This document shows, in pieces, positions 34,667 to 42,708 of a stretch of 64,000 nucleotides of DNA (within the stretch, counting starts at the first letter, position 1; each line of letters begins with the position of its first letter). The stretch spans positions 1 through 64,000 of the forward strand of contig JASJDZ010000004.1 of the NCBI GenBank assembly GCA_030065575.1, given 5' to 3'. The notes beneath the pieces were generated by a model, which was not told the origin of the DNA, did not search any database, and was given only the letters and a program-made list of their open reading frames with translations. This stretch comes from Acidimicrobiia bacterium (GTDB lineage: Bacteria > Actinomycetota > Acidimicrobiia > Spongiisociales > UBA5794). A program made the translations under genes and the position numbers.

Positions 34667-35452
34667 CTAGCCCGCCACCCTGTGCTGCGCCATCCAGGAA
34701 GCCCCGAAGTCGACCAGAGCGGGCAAGCTGACCAGGCGCGATTCAGCTGCGCCAACCCTGCCCGATCTGACCTGATCCGGATGGGCATCAGTGAAGTCGG
34801 CTCCGATCCTGGTGAAGTCGCCATCGTCTACTGCCGGCTCAGAGAACGACACCCAGCGCCTGGCCCCACCAACTCGAATCGGAGCGCCGTTGGCGACTCG
34901 AGAAATGGCCAGCCCGCTTCGGCTCTCGGCGAGGTGGAGAGCCGTGCATTTGTCGAAGCCGACCCCGAGGAAGAGGATCATTGCACTGAGCTCATAGAGG
35001 GCACGAAGCGGTGAGCCCTCCCCCACCGGGTCGTCGAGCTCGTGATGCGCCACAACCTGCTCCGCAGCTGGTCCCCAGGCGGCAAAGGAGCGATGGGGAT
35101 GAGAGCTCCGGACCGCCTCCGGGTGGGTACGTACGGCCTCGGCGATCAGCCCCATCGATCGGGTCGGCGTCCATCGTGGGTCATAGGCCGGAAGCTCTGC
35201 TCGGACCTGGTCCCAATGCTCAGGGGGCTCGATTCGCAGATAGGCAGGATCACACAGCTGCCACGACTGTGCGGGGACAACGATGGTTCCCTCAGGGCCG
35301 ATCACGTCACGAATCGCCATCACGACAGCTTGCTCGCCTCCGGGAACTCTCCCGAGTGCGGAGAGAGAACCGTGCACGAGTAGAACATCCCCGGTCGCTA
35401 TTCCCAGAGCCACAAGGTCCGCAACGAGCCCGCTGCGGGGAATGACGGTCAT
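34667..35452 (-). CDS. AAC(3)-family aminoglycoside N-acetyltransferase-like protein
   Basis: A 261-aa member of the antibiotic N-acetyltransferase family (PF02522 type): LLVHGSLSALGRVPGGEQAVVMAI, GTIVVPAQSW, YDPRWTPTRSMGLIAEAVRTHP, RSSHPHRSFAAWGPAAEQVV and GVGFDKCTALHLAE. Known members acetylate the 3-amino group of aminoglycosides, but chromosomal homologues often have other roles, so resistance is not claimed. ATG at 35452 overlaps the pncA TGA (ATGA), an unusual pairing with nicotinamidase. Confidence 0.88.
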   Translation of the reverse strand: MTVIPRSGLVADLVALGIATGDVLLVHGSLSALGRVPGGEQAVVMAIRDVIGPEGTIVVPAQSWQLCDPAYLRIEPPEHWDQVRAELPAYDPRWTPTRSMGLIAEAVRTHPEAVRSSHPHRSFAAWGPAAEQVVAHHELDDPVGEGSPLRALYELSAMILFLGVGFDKCTALHLAESRSGLAISRVANGAPIRVGGARRWVSFSEPAVDDGDFTRIGADFTDAHPDQVRSGRVGAAESRLVSLPALVDFGASWMAQHRVAG

Positions 35453-36051
35453 TCGGTCAGCAGACAACCGGCATCAGCCATCTCAGCCAGAGCCTGGTCA
35501 CCATCGCCCGACTCGAGATTCACAGCACGAATTGCATCGGTGAGAACGGTGACGTCATAGCCGGCGGTAGCTCCGTCGAGGGCCGTTGCCTTGACGCAAT
35601 AGTCGGTGGCCAGACCGCAGACAACAATTGCCTTGATCCCCCAACGATCCAACTGTGACGCAAGACCCGTTGGGGATACCTCTCCCGTCTCGGGGTCGCG
35701 CACGCTGAACCCCGAATAGCCGTCCTCGCCGGCAGTGCCCTTGCGCACAACGGGGCCATCGACAATCAGGTTGGGATGAAAGGCCGCACCCCAGGAATCG
35801 CCGACGCAATGCACCGGCCAAATCCCACCGTCCCTGGCGAAGTGGGGGGTCGTCTCCGGGTGCCAGTCGGCCGTGTAGACCACATATGCACCGGCGTTAC
35901 GAGCGCGCGCGATCTCCGTATTCACAACCCTGACCACATCCTCGCCGCCATCGACATAGAGACTGCCGTTCGGGTCGGCGAAATCGTTCTGGACGTCGAC
36001 AACAACCAGCGCTGTCGTGCGGTTGTAGTCGACCGTGGTGTGAGAAGTCAT
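35449..36051 (-). CDS. pncA: nicotinamidase (isochorismatase family)
   Basis: Hydrolyses nicotinamide to nicotinate for NAD salvage. A 200-aa protein with the catalytic triad: D in VVDVQNDF (about residue 20), Lys in VVRKGT, and Cys in GLATDYCVKATA; metal-binding residues sit in DWHPETTPHF. A TATCAT hexamer ends 6 nt before the ATG, consistent with a leaderless transcript. Co-transcribed with the AAC(3)-like gene by a 4-nt overlap. Confidence 0.92.
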   Translation of the reverse strand: MTSHTTVDYNRTTALVVVDVQNDFADPNGSLYVDGGEDVVRVVNTEIARARNAGAYVVYTADWHPETTPHFARDGGIWPVHCVGDSWGAAFHPNLIVDGPVVRKGTAGEDGYSGFSVRDPETGEVSPTGLASQLDRWGIKAIVVCGLATDYCVKATALDGATAGYDVTVLTDAIRAVNLESGDGDQALAEMADAGCLLTE

Positions 36052-36057
36052 GCTCGG

Positions 36058-36063
36058 ATGATA
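36058..36063 (-). promoter_or_regulatory. -10 hexamer, leaderless-type, of pncA
   Basis: TATCAT on the minus strand ends 6 nt before the pncA ATG; no RBS fits between. The rest of this 121-nt gap holds only the RBS region of the next gene. Confidence 0.5.
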
Positions 36064-36172
36064 CCGACTGCCGCCTCAGGGGCCTCAGGGTACGACCAGG
36101 GTCAGTCCCGATGGAACCGGGACCTCGGCTGAGGGATGCTGAAGGAGAACAAACAACCGAAATGAGGCAGAA

Positions 36173-36529
36173 ATGACTACCCAAACCAATCAGCCGGTGA
36201 CCTCCGAGGTACGCAATTGGGCGACCCTCAGCCACCTATCGGGCTTCGTCGTATTCCTGGGGATTCCCCCGGTACTCGGGCCCCTGGCAATGTGGCTGCT
36301 GCGCCGGGACGTTCCATACGCCGAGTACCACGCCAAGGAAGCACTCAACTTCAACATCTCGTTCATGATCTGGTCGGCCATTGCCGCGCTGAGCATCCTC
36401 GCCGTAGTTGGTCTGCTCCTGCTGCCGGCAGTGCTCGTTACCTGGCTGGTCCTCACCATTCGCGGCGCACTGCGAGCATCCGCCGGCGAGTATTACCGCT
36501 ACCCGCTGACCCTACGCTTCGTCCGCTAG
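36173..36529 (+). CDS. DUF4870 family membrane protein
   Basis: A 118-aa protein with three hydrophobic helices and the DUF4870 pattern: WATLSHLSGFVVFLGIPPVLGPLAMWLLRRD, then HAKEALNFNISFMIWSAI, and a C-terminal YRYPLTLRFVR. Related to Tic20-like small membrane proteins; function unknown. Preceded by AAGGAG about 25 nt upstream and followed by a large hairpin. Confidence 0.88.
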   Translation: MTTQTNQPVTSEVRNWATLSHLSGFVVFLGIPPVLGPLAMWLLRRDVPYAEYHAKEALNFNISFMIWSAIAALSILAVVGLLLLPAVLVTWLVLTIRGALRASAGEYYRYPLTLRFVR

Positions 36530-36548
36530 GGCATTTCCACGCTCGAAC

Positions 36549-36577
36549 CGGAGCCCCCGGCATTGCCGGGGGCTCCG
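36549..36577 (+). terminator. 13-bp GC-rich hairpin after the DUF4870 gene
   Basis: CGGAGCCCCCGGC and its complement around ATT, 20 nt after the stop. No T-tract follows, so termination efficiency is uncertain. Confidence 0.55.
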
Positions 36578-36689
36578 CTGTGCCCCAGACCAACGGTCAC
36601 CGATGAGCTAGCTCAGCATGGACCAGGGAAAAAAGGCGCTCAGGTACTCCGACCCGGTGACCGATTGAACCCCGAGAGGAGGAACGAAA

Positions 36690-37376
36690 TTGGCTCTCGA
36701 CCCGCTCGCGCTTGACGAAGAACTGCAGCAGGAGCTCACCGATGTCCGGCTGCAAACCGAGAATGGCCGGATTGTGATGCCGGTCGTACCGGTTGACATG
36801 GGCATCATCGTCTCCGACGTCTTCGGTATCCACGATGAGGATCAAGCCTTCGACGTAGTCGTCGCGGAGCTGGGGATGAAGCCGCTGGTGACCCTCATCT
36901 GGGACGAGGACGGCGCCCCCGTGTTCGACAATTCTCTTCAGGTGCTCCATCTCGGCGAGCGGGCCTACATATCGATCTCCCCCGATGTAGCCGTTGCCCA
37001 GCACTGGGAAGCAATCGCCATGTGCGAGCCGGCGTCGCCAGAGATGCTGGAAGCATTCTTCCTCGACCTGTCCCGTGACAACGGGGCGACCTACAGCGTG
37101 GATCTGTACAGCGCCCTGCCGACCAGGGTGTCATCCGACTACCTGAGCGTCGATTCCATCGGTGCGAGCTTTGCTGCCTATCTCGATTGGGATGAGCAGC
37201 GTTCTCCGGGGGCCTGGGCCTATCAGGTCGAGTATCTGCCCCGGTCCGTCGAGAAGACCTCGGATCTGGTCATCGGGTCGATGGCGCTGCGCAAGGAAGA
37301 CAATGAGTTCTCGCGGCGCCGCTACATCAACGCCTATGCCCACGCTGTCTACGAGACGAGCGCCGAAGCCATCTGA
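36690..37376 (+). CDS. uncharacterised soluble protein
   Basis: A 228-aa protein with TTG start and a strong AGGAGG 7 nt upstream. No hydrophobic segments; alternating strand/helix predictions (RIVMPVVPVDMGIIVSDVFGI, VVAELGMKPLVTLIWDEDGAPVF, FAAYLDWDEQRSPGAWAYQVEYLP). No family recognised. It ends 41 nt before the dCMP deaminase gene, which has its own leaderless promoter, so a functional link is not implied. Confidence 0.75.
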   Translation: MALDPLALDEELQQELTDVRLQTENGRIVMPVVPVDMGIIVSDVFGIHDEDQAFDVVVAELGMKPLVTLIWDEDGAPVFDNSLQVLHLGERAYISISPDVAVAQHWEAIAMCEPASPEMLEAFFLDLSRDNGATYSVDLYSALPTRVSSDYLSVDSIGASFAAYLDWDEQRSPGAWAYQVEYLPRSVEKTSDLVIGSMALRKEDNEFSRRRYINAYAHAVYETSAEAI

Positions 37377-37405
37377 GCTCCTGATCCGGCTGCGCTGCGG
37401 CGGAT

Positions 37406-37411
37406 TATCGT
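37406..37411 (+). promoter_or_regulatory. -10 hexamer, leaderless-type, of the deaminase gene
   Basis: TATCGT ends 6 nt before the ATG at 37418; the six bases between (GGCGGC) are not a usable RBS. Confidence 0.45.
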
Positions 37412-37417
37412 GGCGGC

Positions 37418-37891
37418 ATGAGACCTTCCTGGGATGACTACTTCCTCGACCTGGTTGACCAAGTTGCCTCCCGGGCGACCTGCGATCGAGGTAAGAGCGG
37501 CTGCGTCGTAGTCCGCGATAAGCGGATCATCTGCACCGGCTACGTCGGCTCCCCATCCGGGATGCCTCATTGCGACGATGTCGGCCACGACTTCAAGCAG
37601 GTAATCGACGACGACGGCACAACCCGCCAGCACTGCGTTCGTACGGTGCATGCCGAACAGAACGCCATCGTCCAGGCCGCTCGCTACGGCCTCCAACTCG
37701 AGGGCACAACCATCTACTGCTCGATGGAGCCGTGTCGCGTGTGCGCAATGCTCATCGCCAGCAGCGGCGTAAGCAGGGTCGTAGCCCGTCGCCGCTATCA
37801 CGCCGGTGGCGACACCCCGGTGATCCTTTCCTCGGCGGGAGTCGAGCTGGTGATCGTTGAGGAGGTCGTCGAGAGCTACGAGGGCCAGTAG
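37418..37891 (+). CDS. dCMP deaminase-like cytidine/deoxycytidylate deaminase
   Basis: Zinc enzyme that converts dCMP to dUMP on the route to dTTP. A 157-aa protein with the zinc site HAEQNAI (His and catalytic Glu) and MEPCRVCAM (two Cys), plus the dCMP-deaminase type insert with Cys/His near SGMPHCDDVGHDF and TRQHCVRTVHAE that can hold a second zinc. CDRGKSGCVVV resembles the dCMP deaminase signature. Transcribed from an apparently leaderless promoter. Confidence 0.9.
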   Translation: MRPSWDDYFLDLVDQVASRATCDRGKSGCVVVRDKRIICTGYVGSPSGMPHCDDVGHDFKQVIDDDGTTRQHCVRTVHAEQNAIVQAARYGLQLEGTTIYCSMEPCRVCAMLIASSGVSRVVARRRYHAGGDTPVILSSAGVELVIVEEVVESYEGQ

Positions 37892-37928
37892 CTAATGGCC
37901 GACCTGGCACGGAGGGAGATGAGCTCGC

Positions 37929-38648
37929 TTAGGCCATTGCCGCGGCGACCGCATCGGCGATTGGACCTCGCCAGGGTTCCCCGTGGCCCGGGAGCAGGAG
38001 ATCCACTGGTAACGACGAGAGGGTCTCTGCCGACGCCCGGGCCGCCGCGGGATCGGCATGGAAGAGGTCGGCCATGATTTGCGGGCCGAGGCGAGGGCTT
38101 ATCAGCCCTTCGGTAACCAAGGCATCGCCGGAACAGAGAACTCGAGCGTCTTCCAGCAGGTAGCTGGCGTGGCCTGCAGTGTGACCCGGCGTCGCAACTA
38201 CCCGAGGCCTGCCGGGGACGTCGAGTTGCTCGCCGTCGGTGACCGTCTCGAAGTCCTCGAGCCGGTAATCCCGGTGGGCTCCGGCCCGGACCATCTCGAT
38301 CATGAAGACAATCGCCTTCGGCTTCCAGAACGGCACTTCGGTCGGACGCACCTGCGTCCCGGCGGCCGCGTCCCTGAGGAATGGGGCTTCGTCCTCATGT
38401 ACCTTCACCGCCACCCCGAAATCGGCGGCTCGACGAGCGAAGCCGATGTGGTCGGTATGGCCGTGAGTAATCAGCAGCGCCTCGACATCATCAAGGGAGA
38501 GCCCGCTAGCGGCCAGCGCAGCCTCGAGAAGAGGAAGCTCCCTGCTACCTCCGGCATCGATGACCGTTGCCCGGCCCTTATCTACGACGAGATAGAAGTT
38601 GTGGAATCTGCGCCCGAGGCGAAAGATGTCGTCGCCGACCCGCTGCAT
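37929..38648 (-). CDS. MBL-fold metallo-hydrolase
   Basis: A 239-aa metallo-beta-lactamase-fold hydrolase with HGHTDHIG as the metal motif, a later His in TPGHTAGHASYLL, Asp in CSGDALV, and a C-terminal LLPGHGEPW. Family members include glyoxalase II and many thioesterase/phosphodiesterase-like enzymes; substrate unknown. TAGGGT ends 6 nt before the ATG, another leaderless-type start. Convergent with the deaminase gene; 37-nt gap. Confidence 0.9.
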   Translation of the reverse strand: MQRVGDDIFRLGRRFHNFYLVVDKGRATVIDAGGSRELPLLEAALAASGLSLDDVEALLITHGHTDHIGFARRAADFGVAVKVHEDEAPFLRDAAAGTQVRPTEVPFWKPKAIVFMIEMVRAGAHRDYRLEDFETVTDGEQLDVPGRPRVVATPGHTAGHASYLLEDARVLCSGDALVTEGLISPRLGPQIMADLFHADPAAARASAETLSSLPVDLLLPGHGEPWRGPIADAVAAAMA

Positions 38649-38654
38649 ACCGCC

Positions 38655-38660
38655 ACCCTA
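38655..38660 (-). promoter_or_regulatory. -10 hexamer, leaderless-type, of the MBL-fold gene
   Basis: TAGGGT on the minus strand ends 6 nt before the ATG at 38648. It overlaps the upstream gap and is close to the end of the neighbouring GNAT gene. Confidence 0.4.
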
Positions 38661-38667
38661 TCGAGTC

Positions 38668-39162
38668 TCATAGGTCGACGACCAACTTCTCAACCACTAG
38701 GTCGGAGCCAGCCCGCAACGGTTCTGTCTCTCCGGTGGGGACGAACCCCGCCTGCTCATAAAGTCGCTGTGCGGCGGTGTTGTCCTTGCCAACCCAGAGC
38801 TCCGCTCGCACCGCTCCGACACTCACTCCCCACTCAACCGCATTGGCAAGCAGCCTGCGACCGATGCCGTTGCGCCGGACTTCGGGTTCCACCCACATCG
38901 AGCCAACATCGAGCAACTCACCCTCGTTGACCCGGCCAAACAGCATCCCGACGGCATCACCGGCCGCTTCAGCTACGAGCAACACGTCGTAGGGGTGATC
39001 GGCTGTCTTCTTGATCAGCTCTATCCACCAGTCGTCCGCTTCGGCCGACTCCTGGCCAAGAGTGCTGCGGAATGCGTCCGGAGCCTCCTCCACCGCTCGC
39101 ATTCGTAGCGAGCGCCACAGCCGCCACTCGTCGCCATCGATTGCCCTGATTCGCACGTCCAT
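38668..39162 (-). CDS. GNAT family N-acetyltransferase
   Basis: A 164-aa single-domain acetyltransferase: MWVEPEVRRNGIGRRLLANAV holds the acetyl-CoA R/QxxGxG loop, followed by ELWVGKDNTAAQRLYEQAGF. Acceptor unknown. The stop lies 19 nt from the start of the MBL-fold gene on the same strand. GAAACT about 7 nt before the ATG could be a weak -10. Confidence 0.88.
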   Translation of the reverse strand: MDVRIRAIDGDEWRLWRSLRMRAVEEAPDAFRSTLGQESAEADDWWIELIKKTADHPYDVLLVAEAAGDAVGMLFGRVNEGELLDVGSMWVEPEVRRNGIGRRLLANAVEWGVSVGAVRAELWVGKDNTAAQRLYEQAGFVPTGETEPLRAGSDLVVEKLVVDL

Positions 39163-39207
39163 GGCGCGCAGTTTCGCACAGACCGACGGATCAGCGGTGG
39201 ATTGGAG

Positions 39208-39642
39208 CTAACTGGAAATCATGTCTTCCAGGGCCGCTATGTACAGCTCAGCATCGAGTGAGTGCCGGAAGCACACAGGTGCACGATGAACCTCGCCGCC
39301 CACTGTCACCAACTCGAGATGTGGCCCGAGTGCAATCAGGATCGTCCACAGACCCAGGATCAGCGGCGGAACGGACAGCCACCAGGGGAGGAGGAACCAC
39401 GGGGCGACTGCCAGGCCCACCCCCATCAGAATCCGAATTGGATGCGGCACCACACGTCGCATCTGCACCGAGGCAACTTCGGCGACCGGCACTTCGATGA
39501 ACCGCGATCCCGCCGGGATCATCCCGAGAATGGTCCGAGGAACCTCCCACCTCACCAGCCCATCATCCACCTCGATCCTGGTCCGGATGTATCGCGTTGA
39601 GCCGTGTACCGGCAGCGTTGTGAGTGGGACGGAATCGGCCAT
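39208..39642 (-). CDS. membrane protein with PH-like flanks, function unknown
   Basis: A 144-aa protein. N-terminal beta-strand-like sequence (RYIRTRIEVDDGLVRWEVPRTILGMIPAGSRFIEVP), two central helices (IRILMGVGLAVAPWFLLPWWLSVPPLILGLWTILIAL), then a second strand-rich stretch (HLELVTVGGEVHRAPVCF). This resembles bacterial PH-domain membrane proteins but is not diagnostic. GGGAGCAGG precedes the ATG. Function unknown. Confidence 0.7.
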   Translation of the reverse strand: MADSVPLTTLPVHGSTRYIRTRIEVDDGLVRWEVPRTILGMIPAGSRFIEVPVAEVASVQMRRVVPHPIRILMGVGLAVAPWFLLPWWLSVPPLILGLWTILIALGPHLELVTVGGEVHRAPVCFRHSLDAELYIAALEDMISS

Positions 39643-39720
39643 GACCTGCTCCCGAGTCGCTCAGTCAATTGCACACCGCGGCACACTCGAGTTCAAGGGC
39701 CGGATGTCACCGCCTCCCAA

Positions 39721-39770
39721 CGTTTTGGCGTATCTGTGTTTCACATGCGGCACACATCTACGCCAAAACG
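39721..39770. repeat. palindromic repeat R4
   Basis: 50 nt with perfect 12-bp arms (CGTTTTGGCGTA and its complement) and inner TGTGT/ACACA pairing. Same length and arm sequence as R2 in opposite orientation. Lies downstream of PPDK. Confidence 0.9.
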
Positions 39771-39790
39771 GGAGTGTGAACTCCCCGCTT

Positions 39791-39848
39791 GAAGAACACC
39801 CGCCTTTCGGCGGGTGTTCTTCCGACGTAACTTCCTTCGGAAGTTACG
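39791..39848 (-). terminator. two adjacent hairpins at the 3' end of the PPDK gene
   Basis: A perfect 14-bp stem (GAAGAACACCCGCC, TTTC loop, 39791-39822) lies next to a perfect 10-bp stem (CGTAACTTCC, TTC loop, 39826-39848) that includes the last PPDK codons and stop. T-tracts are poor on both strands. Probably termination or 3'-end protection. Confidence 0.65.
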
Positions 39849-42522
39849 CGTCGTTAATGGCAGCGTGGGCTGCGGCCAGACGGGCGACGGGCACCCGGAA
39901 CGGCGAGCAGCTCACGTAGTCGAGACCGAGCTCGTGGCAAATAGCCACCGAGTCCGGGTCGCCACCGTGCTCACCGCAGATACCGATCTCCATGCCGGGA
40001 CGCTGCTTGCGCCCACCCTCGACGGCGATCTTGATCAGACCACCGACGCCGAGACGGTCGAGCGTCTGGAACGGGTTGACCGGCAGAATGCCCTGCTCCA
40101 CGTACTGGATCAGGAAGCTCTTCTCGGCATCGTCACGGCTGATCGCAAACGTCGTCTGCGTCAGGTCGTTGGTGCCGAAGGAGAAGAACTCCGCTTCCCG
40201 GGCCAGCGGACCGGCAGTCATGGCCGCCCGTGGCGTCTCCACCATCGTGCCGACCTGGTACTCGACCCGGACACCGCGCTGCTCCATGATCTCTTCCGCT
40301 GCCTCGACCACGATGGCCTTGACCCGCTCCAGCTCCTTCACGTGGATCGAGAGCGGGATCATGATCTCGGGCTTGGGATCGAAGCCAGCTTCCTTGGCGT
40401 CGCAGGCCGCGGCAATGATGGCCCGAGCCTGCATGCGGGGAATCTCCGGCATCAGCAGCGCCAGGCGGACACCGCGGAAACCAAGCATCGGGTTCTCTTC
40501 CTTCAGGTCCTCGACCCGGTCGATGACCCGCTCGACCTCGGCGACAGCGGCGTCGTGCCACACCGAGCGATCCTTCTCCAGATCCTCGAGCTCATGCTCC
40601 AACTCCTCGTGAGCCGGCAAGAACTCATGGAGCGGCGGATCGATCATCCGGATGATGACCGGCATACCGGACATCGCCTCGAACAGGCCGCGGAAGTCCT
40701 CACGCTGCATCGGTCGGAGGATGTCGAGCTGCTCCTGACGGTCCTCGGCATTCTCGGCCAGGATCATCTTCTGCACGATCGGAAGACGCTCGGCCTCGAA
40801 GAACATGTGCTCGGTACGGCAGAGGCCGATGCCCTGAGCACCGTACTCCTTGGCACGGTTTGCGTCGGTCGGATAGTCGGCGTTCGCCAGGACCCGGAGA
40901 CGACGGTACTCATCAGCCCAGCCGAGCAGCGTCGACAGCCAACGGTCCTTGATATCCGGCACAACGGTCGGCAGCTCTCCGAGGAACACTTCACCGCTGG
41001 TTCCCTCGATGGAGATGTAGTCGCCCTCGTTGACGACGGTCTCGCCCACCGACATCTTGCGATCGGTGAGATCAATCTCGAGCTCAGCGATACCGACAAC
41101 GGCCGGCTTGCCAAACTGACGAGCGACCAGCGCAGCGTGGCTGGTGCGACCACCCCGGCTGGTGACGATGCCCTGTGCGGCAAGCATGCCGTGCACGTCG
41201 TCGGGCTTGGTCTCGGGTCGAACCAGCATGACCTTCTTGCCGTCGTCGGCCCAGGCCACGGCGGTGTCGGCGTCGAACGCGACGCGACCAACCGCGGCTC
41301 CCGGAGAAACGTTGAGACCCTCAGCAAGCAGGCTGCCCGACTCCTTCGCAGCCTTGCGGTCCTTGCTCGTGAACTGCGGATGCAGGAAGAAGTCGATCTG
41401 ATCGGGAGTGACCCGCATCACAGCCTCTTCCTTGGAGATCAGCCCTTCTTCCGCCATCTCGACGGCAATTCGGACGGAGGCCTGCGCGGTGCGCTTGCCA
41501 TCACGGGTCTGCAGCAGCCAGAGCTTGCTGTTCTCAACCGTGAACTCCATGTCCTGCATGTCGCGGTAGTGCTCTTCGAGACGATTGGAGATCGACAGCA
41601 GCTCGTCGTAGGCGTGCGGCATGTCCTCTGCCATCTGCTCGAGATGGAGCGTGGCCCGGATGCCGGCGACAACGTCCTCGCCCTGGGCGTTGAACAGGTA
41701 GTCACCTTCGATGTGGTTTTCGCCGGTGGCCCCGTTGCGCGACATGGCGACGCCCGTCAGGCAGTCCTCGCCCAGGTTGCCGAAGACCATCGTCTGTACG
41801 TTGACGGCCGTACCCAGATCGTGCGGGATGTTCGAGGCATTGCGGTAATCGACGGCCCGCTTACCAGTCCACGACTTGAACACTGCTTCGATAGCCAGCT
41901 TGAGTTGCTCATCAGGGTCGGAGGGGAATCGGGGGGTGATGGTGAGGAAGCGCTCGACGATTTCCTTGAGAGCGTCTGTCGACAGCTCGGCATCGGTGGC
42001 TACCCCGGTCTTCTCCCGGAACTCCTCGAGGATCTCCTCGTATGGCTCATCCGGATTGCCGAGAACGACGGAGCCGAACATCTGGATGAGACGCCGATAC
42101 GAGTCGTAAGCGAAGTGCGGATCGCCACTGCTGACGCCGAGCTCCTCCGCGACCTCGTGGTTGAGCCCGATGTCCAGAACTGTGTCCATCATGCCGGGCA
42201 TCGAGAACTTCGCGCCAGAGCGGCAGGAAAGGAGAAGCGGATTCTTCGGATCGCCGAACTTCTTGCCGGTCTCTTCCTCGACATGGTCGAGTGCGATGCG
42301 TACCTGGTCCCACATGCCGTCTGGCACAACTCCGCCGGCATCGGTGTAAGCGTTGCAGGCAACAGTCGTGATCGTGAACCCCGGGGGAACGGGAACTCCG
42401 AGACGGGTCATATCGGCAAGGTTTGCGCCTTTACCACCCAGCAGACCGCGAACGTTGTCCCAATCGCCAACCAGAGCCTCGGCCTCGGAGACCTCGTCAA
42501 AGGTATATACCCACTTTGTCAT
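39844..42522 (-). CDS. ppdK: pyruvate, phosphate dikinase
   Basis: Interconverts pyruvate + ATP + Pi with PEP + AMP + PPi, linking glycolysis and gluconeogenesis. 892 aa, standard length. Nucleotide-binding N-terminus (LLGGKGANLADMTRLGVPVPPGFTI), phospho-His domain with catalytic His462 in GGRTSHAALVARQFGKPAVVG, and the PEP/pyruvate barrel ending in EIGICGEHGGDP with the catalytic Cys. RBS AGGTGG precedes the ATG. Together with PFOR at 59921 it suggests PPi-linked pyruvate metabolism. Divergent from the hydrogenase operon. Confidence 0.96.
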   Translation of the reverse strand: MTKWVYTFDEVSEAEALVGDWDNVRGLLGGKGANLADMTRLGVPVPPGFTITTVACNAYTDAGGVVPDGMWDQVRIALDHVEEETGKKFGDPKNPLLLSCRSGAKFSMPGMMDTVLDIGLNHEVAEELGVSSGDPHFAYDSYRRLIQMFGSVVLGNPDEPYEEILEEFREKTGVATDAELSTDALKEIVERFLTITPRFPSDPDEQLKLAIEAVFKSWTGKRAVDYRNASNIPHDLGTAVNVQTMVFGNLGEDCLTGVAMSRNGATGENHIEGDYLFNAQGEDVVAGIRATLHLEQMAEDMPHAYDELLSISNRLEEHYRDMQDMEFTVENSKLWLLQTRDGKRTAQASVRIAVEMAEEGLISKEEAVMRVTPDQIDFFLHPQFTSKDRKAAKESGSLLAEGLNVSPGAAVGRVAFDADTAVAWADDGKKVMLVRPETKPDDVHGMLAAQGIVTSRGGRTSHAALVARQFGKPAVVGIAELEIDLTDRKMSVGETVVNEGDYISIEGTSGEVFLGELPTVVPDIKDRWLSTLLGWADEYRRLRVLANADYPTDANRAKEYGAQGIGLCRTEHMFFEAERLPIVQKMILAENAEDRQEQLDILRPMQREDFRGLFEAMSGMPVIIRMIDPPLHEFLPAHEELEHELEDLEKDRSVWHDAAVAEVERVIDRVEDLKEENPMLGFRGVRLALLMPEIPRMQARAIIAAACDAKEAGFDPKPEIMIPLSIHVKELERVKAIVVEAAEEIMEQRGVRVEYQVGTMVETPRAAMTAGPLAREAEFFSFGTNDLTQTTFAISRDDAEKSFLIQYVEQGILPVNPFQTLDRLGVGGLIKIAVEGGRKQRPGMEIGICGEHGGDPDSVAICHELGLDYVSCSPFRVPVARLAAAHAAINDA

Positions 42523-42634
42523 GTTTCCACCTATCGATAGGGAGATGGTTCTCGGAACGCCCGCGCCGTCTCGCAGGATCGGCTTTAGCGAAGCAGGAAC
42601 CCTTCAAAAACACAAGGGTCAAGCTGCACTGAAG

Positions 42635-42652
42635 ATGGGCCAATCGGCCCAT
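42635..42652. promoter_or_regulatory. inverted repeat upstream of the hydrogenase operon
   Basis: ATGGGCC-AATC-GGCCCAT, perfect 7-bp arms, 57 nt before the first hydrogenase start in the 186-nt divergent gap. It could be an operator or an RNA hairpin. No clear FNR or CRP box was found. Confidence 0.4.
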
Positions 42653-42708
42653 TAACGCTTGATGTGCGGACCCTACCGTGAGCAGCGTTACCGAGAGGAG
42701 ATTCGACT

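Noticed and set aside
34667-35452. Acquired aminoglycoside resistance gene
   Set aside because: No mobile element, composition like neighbours, and coupled to pncA; only the family, not resistance, is supported.
39814-42540. A 908-aa open frame antisense to PPDK
   Set aside because: It is the exact antisense of a perfectly conserved PPDK. Its composition (Leu, His, Asp, Arg-rich) is typical of a shadow frame in high-GC DNA.
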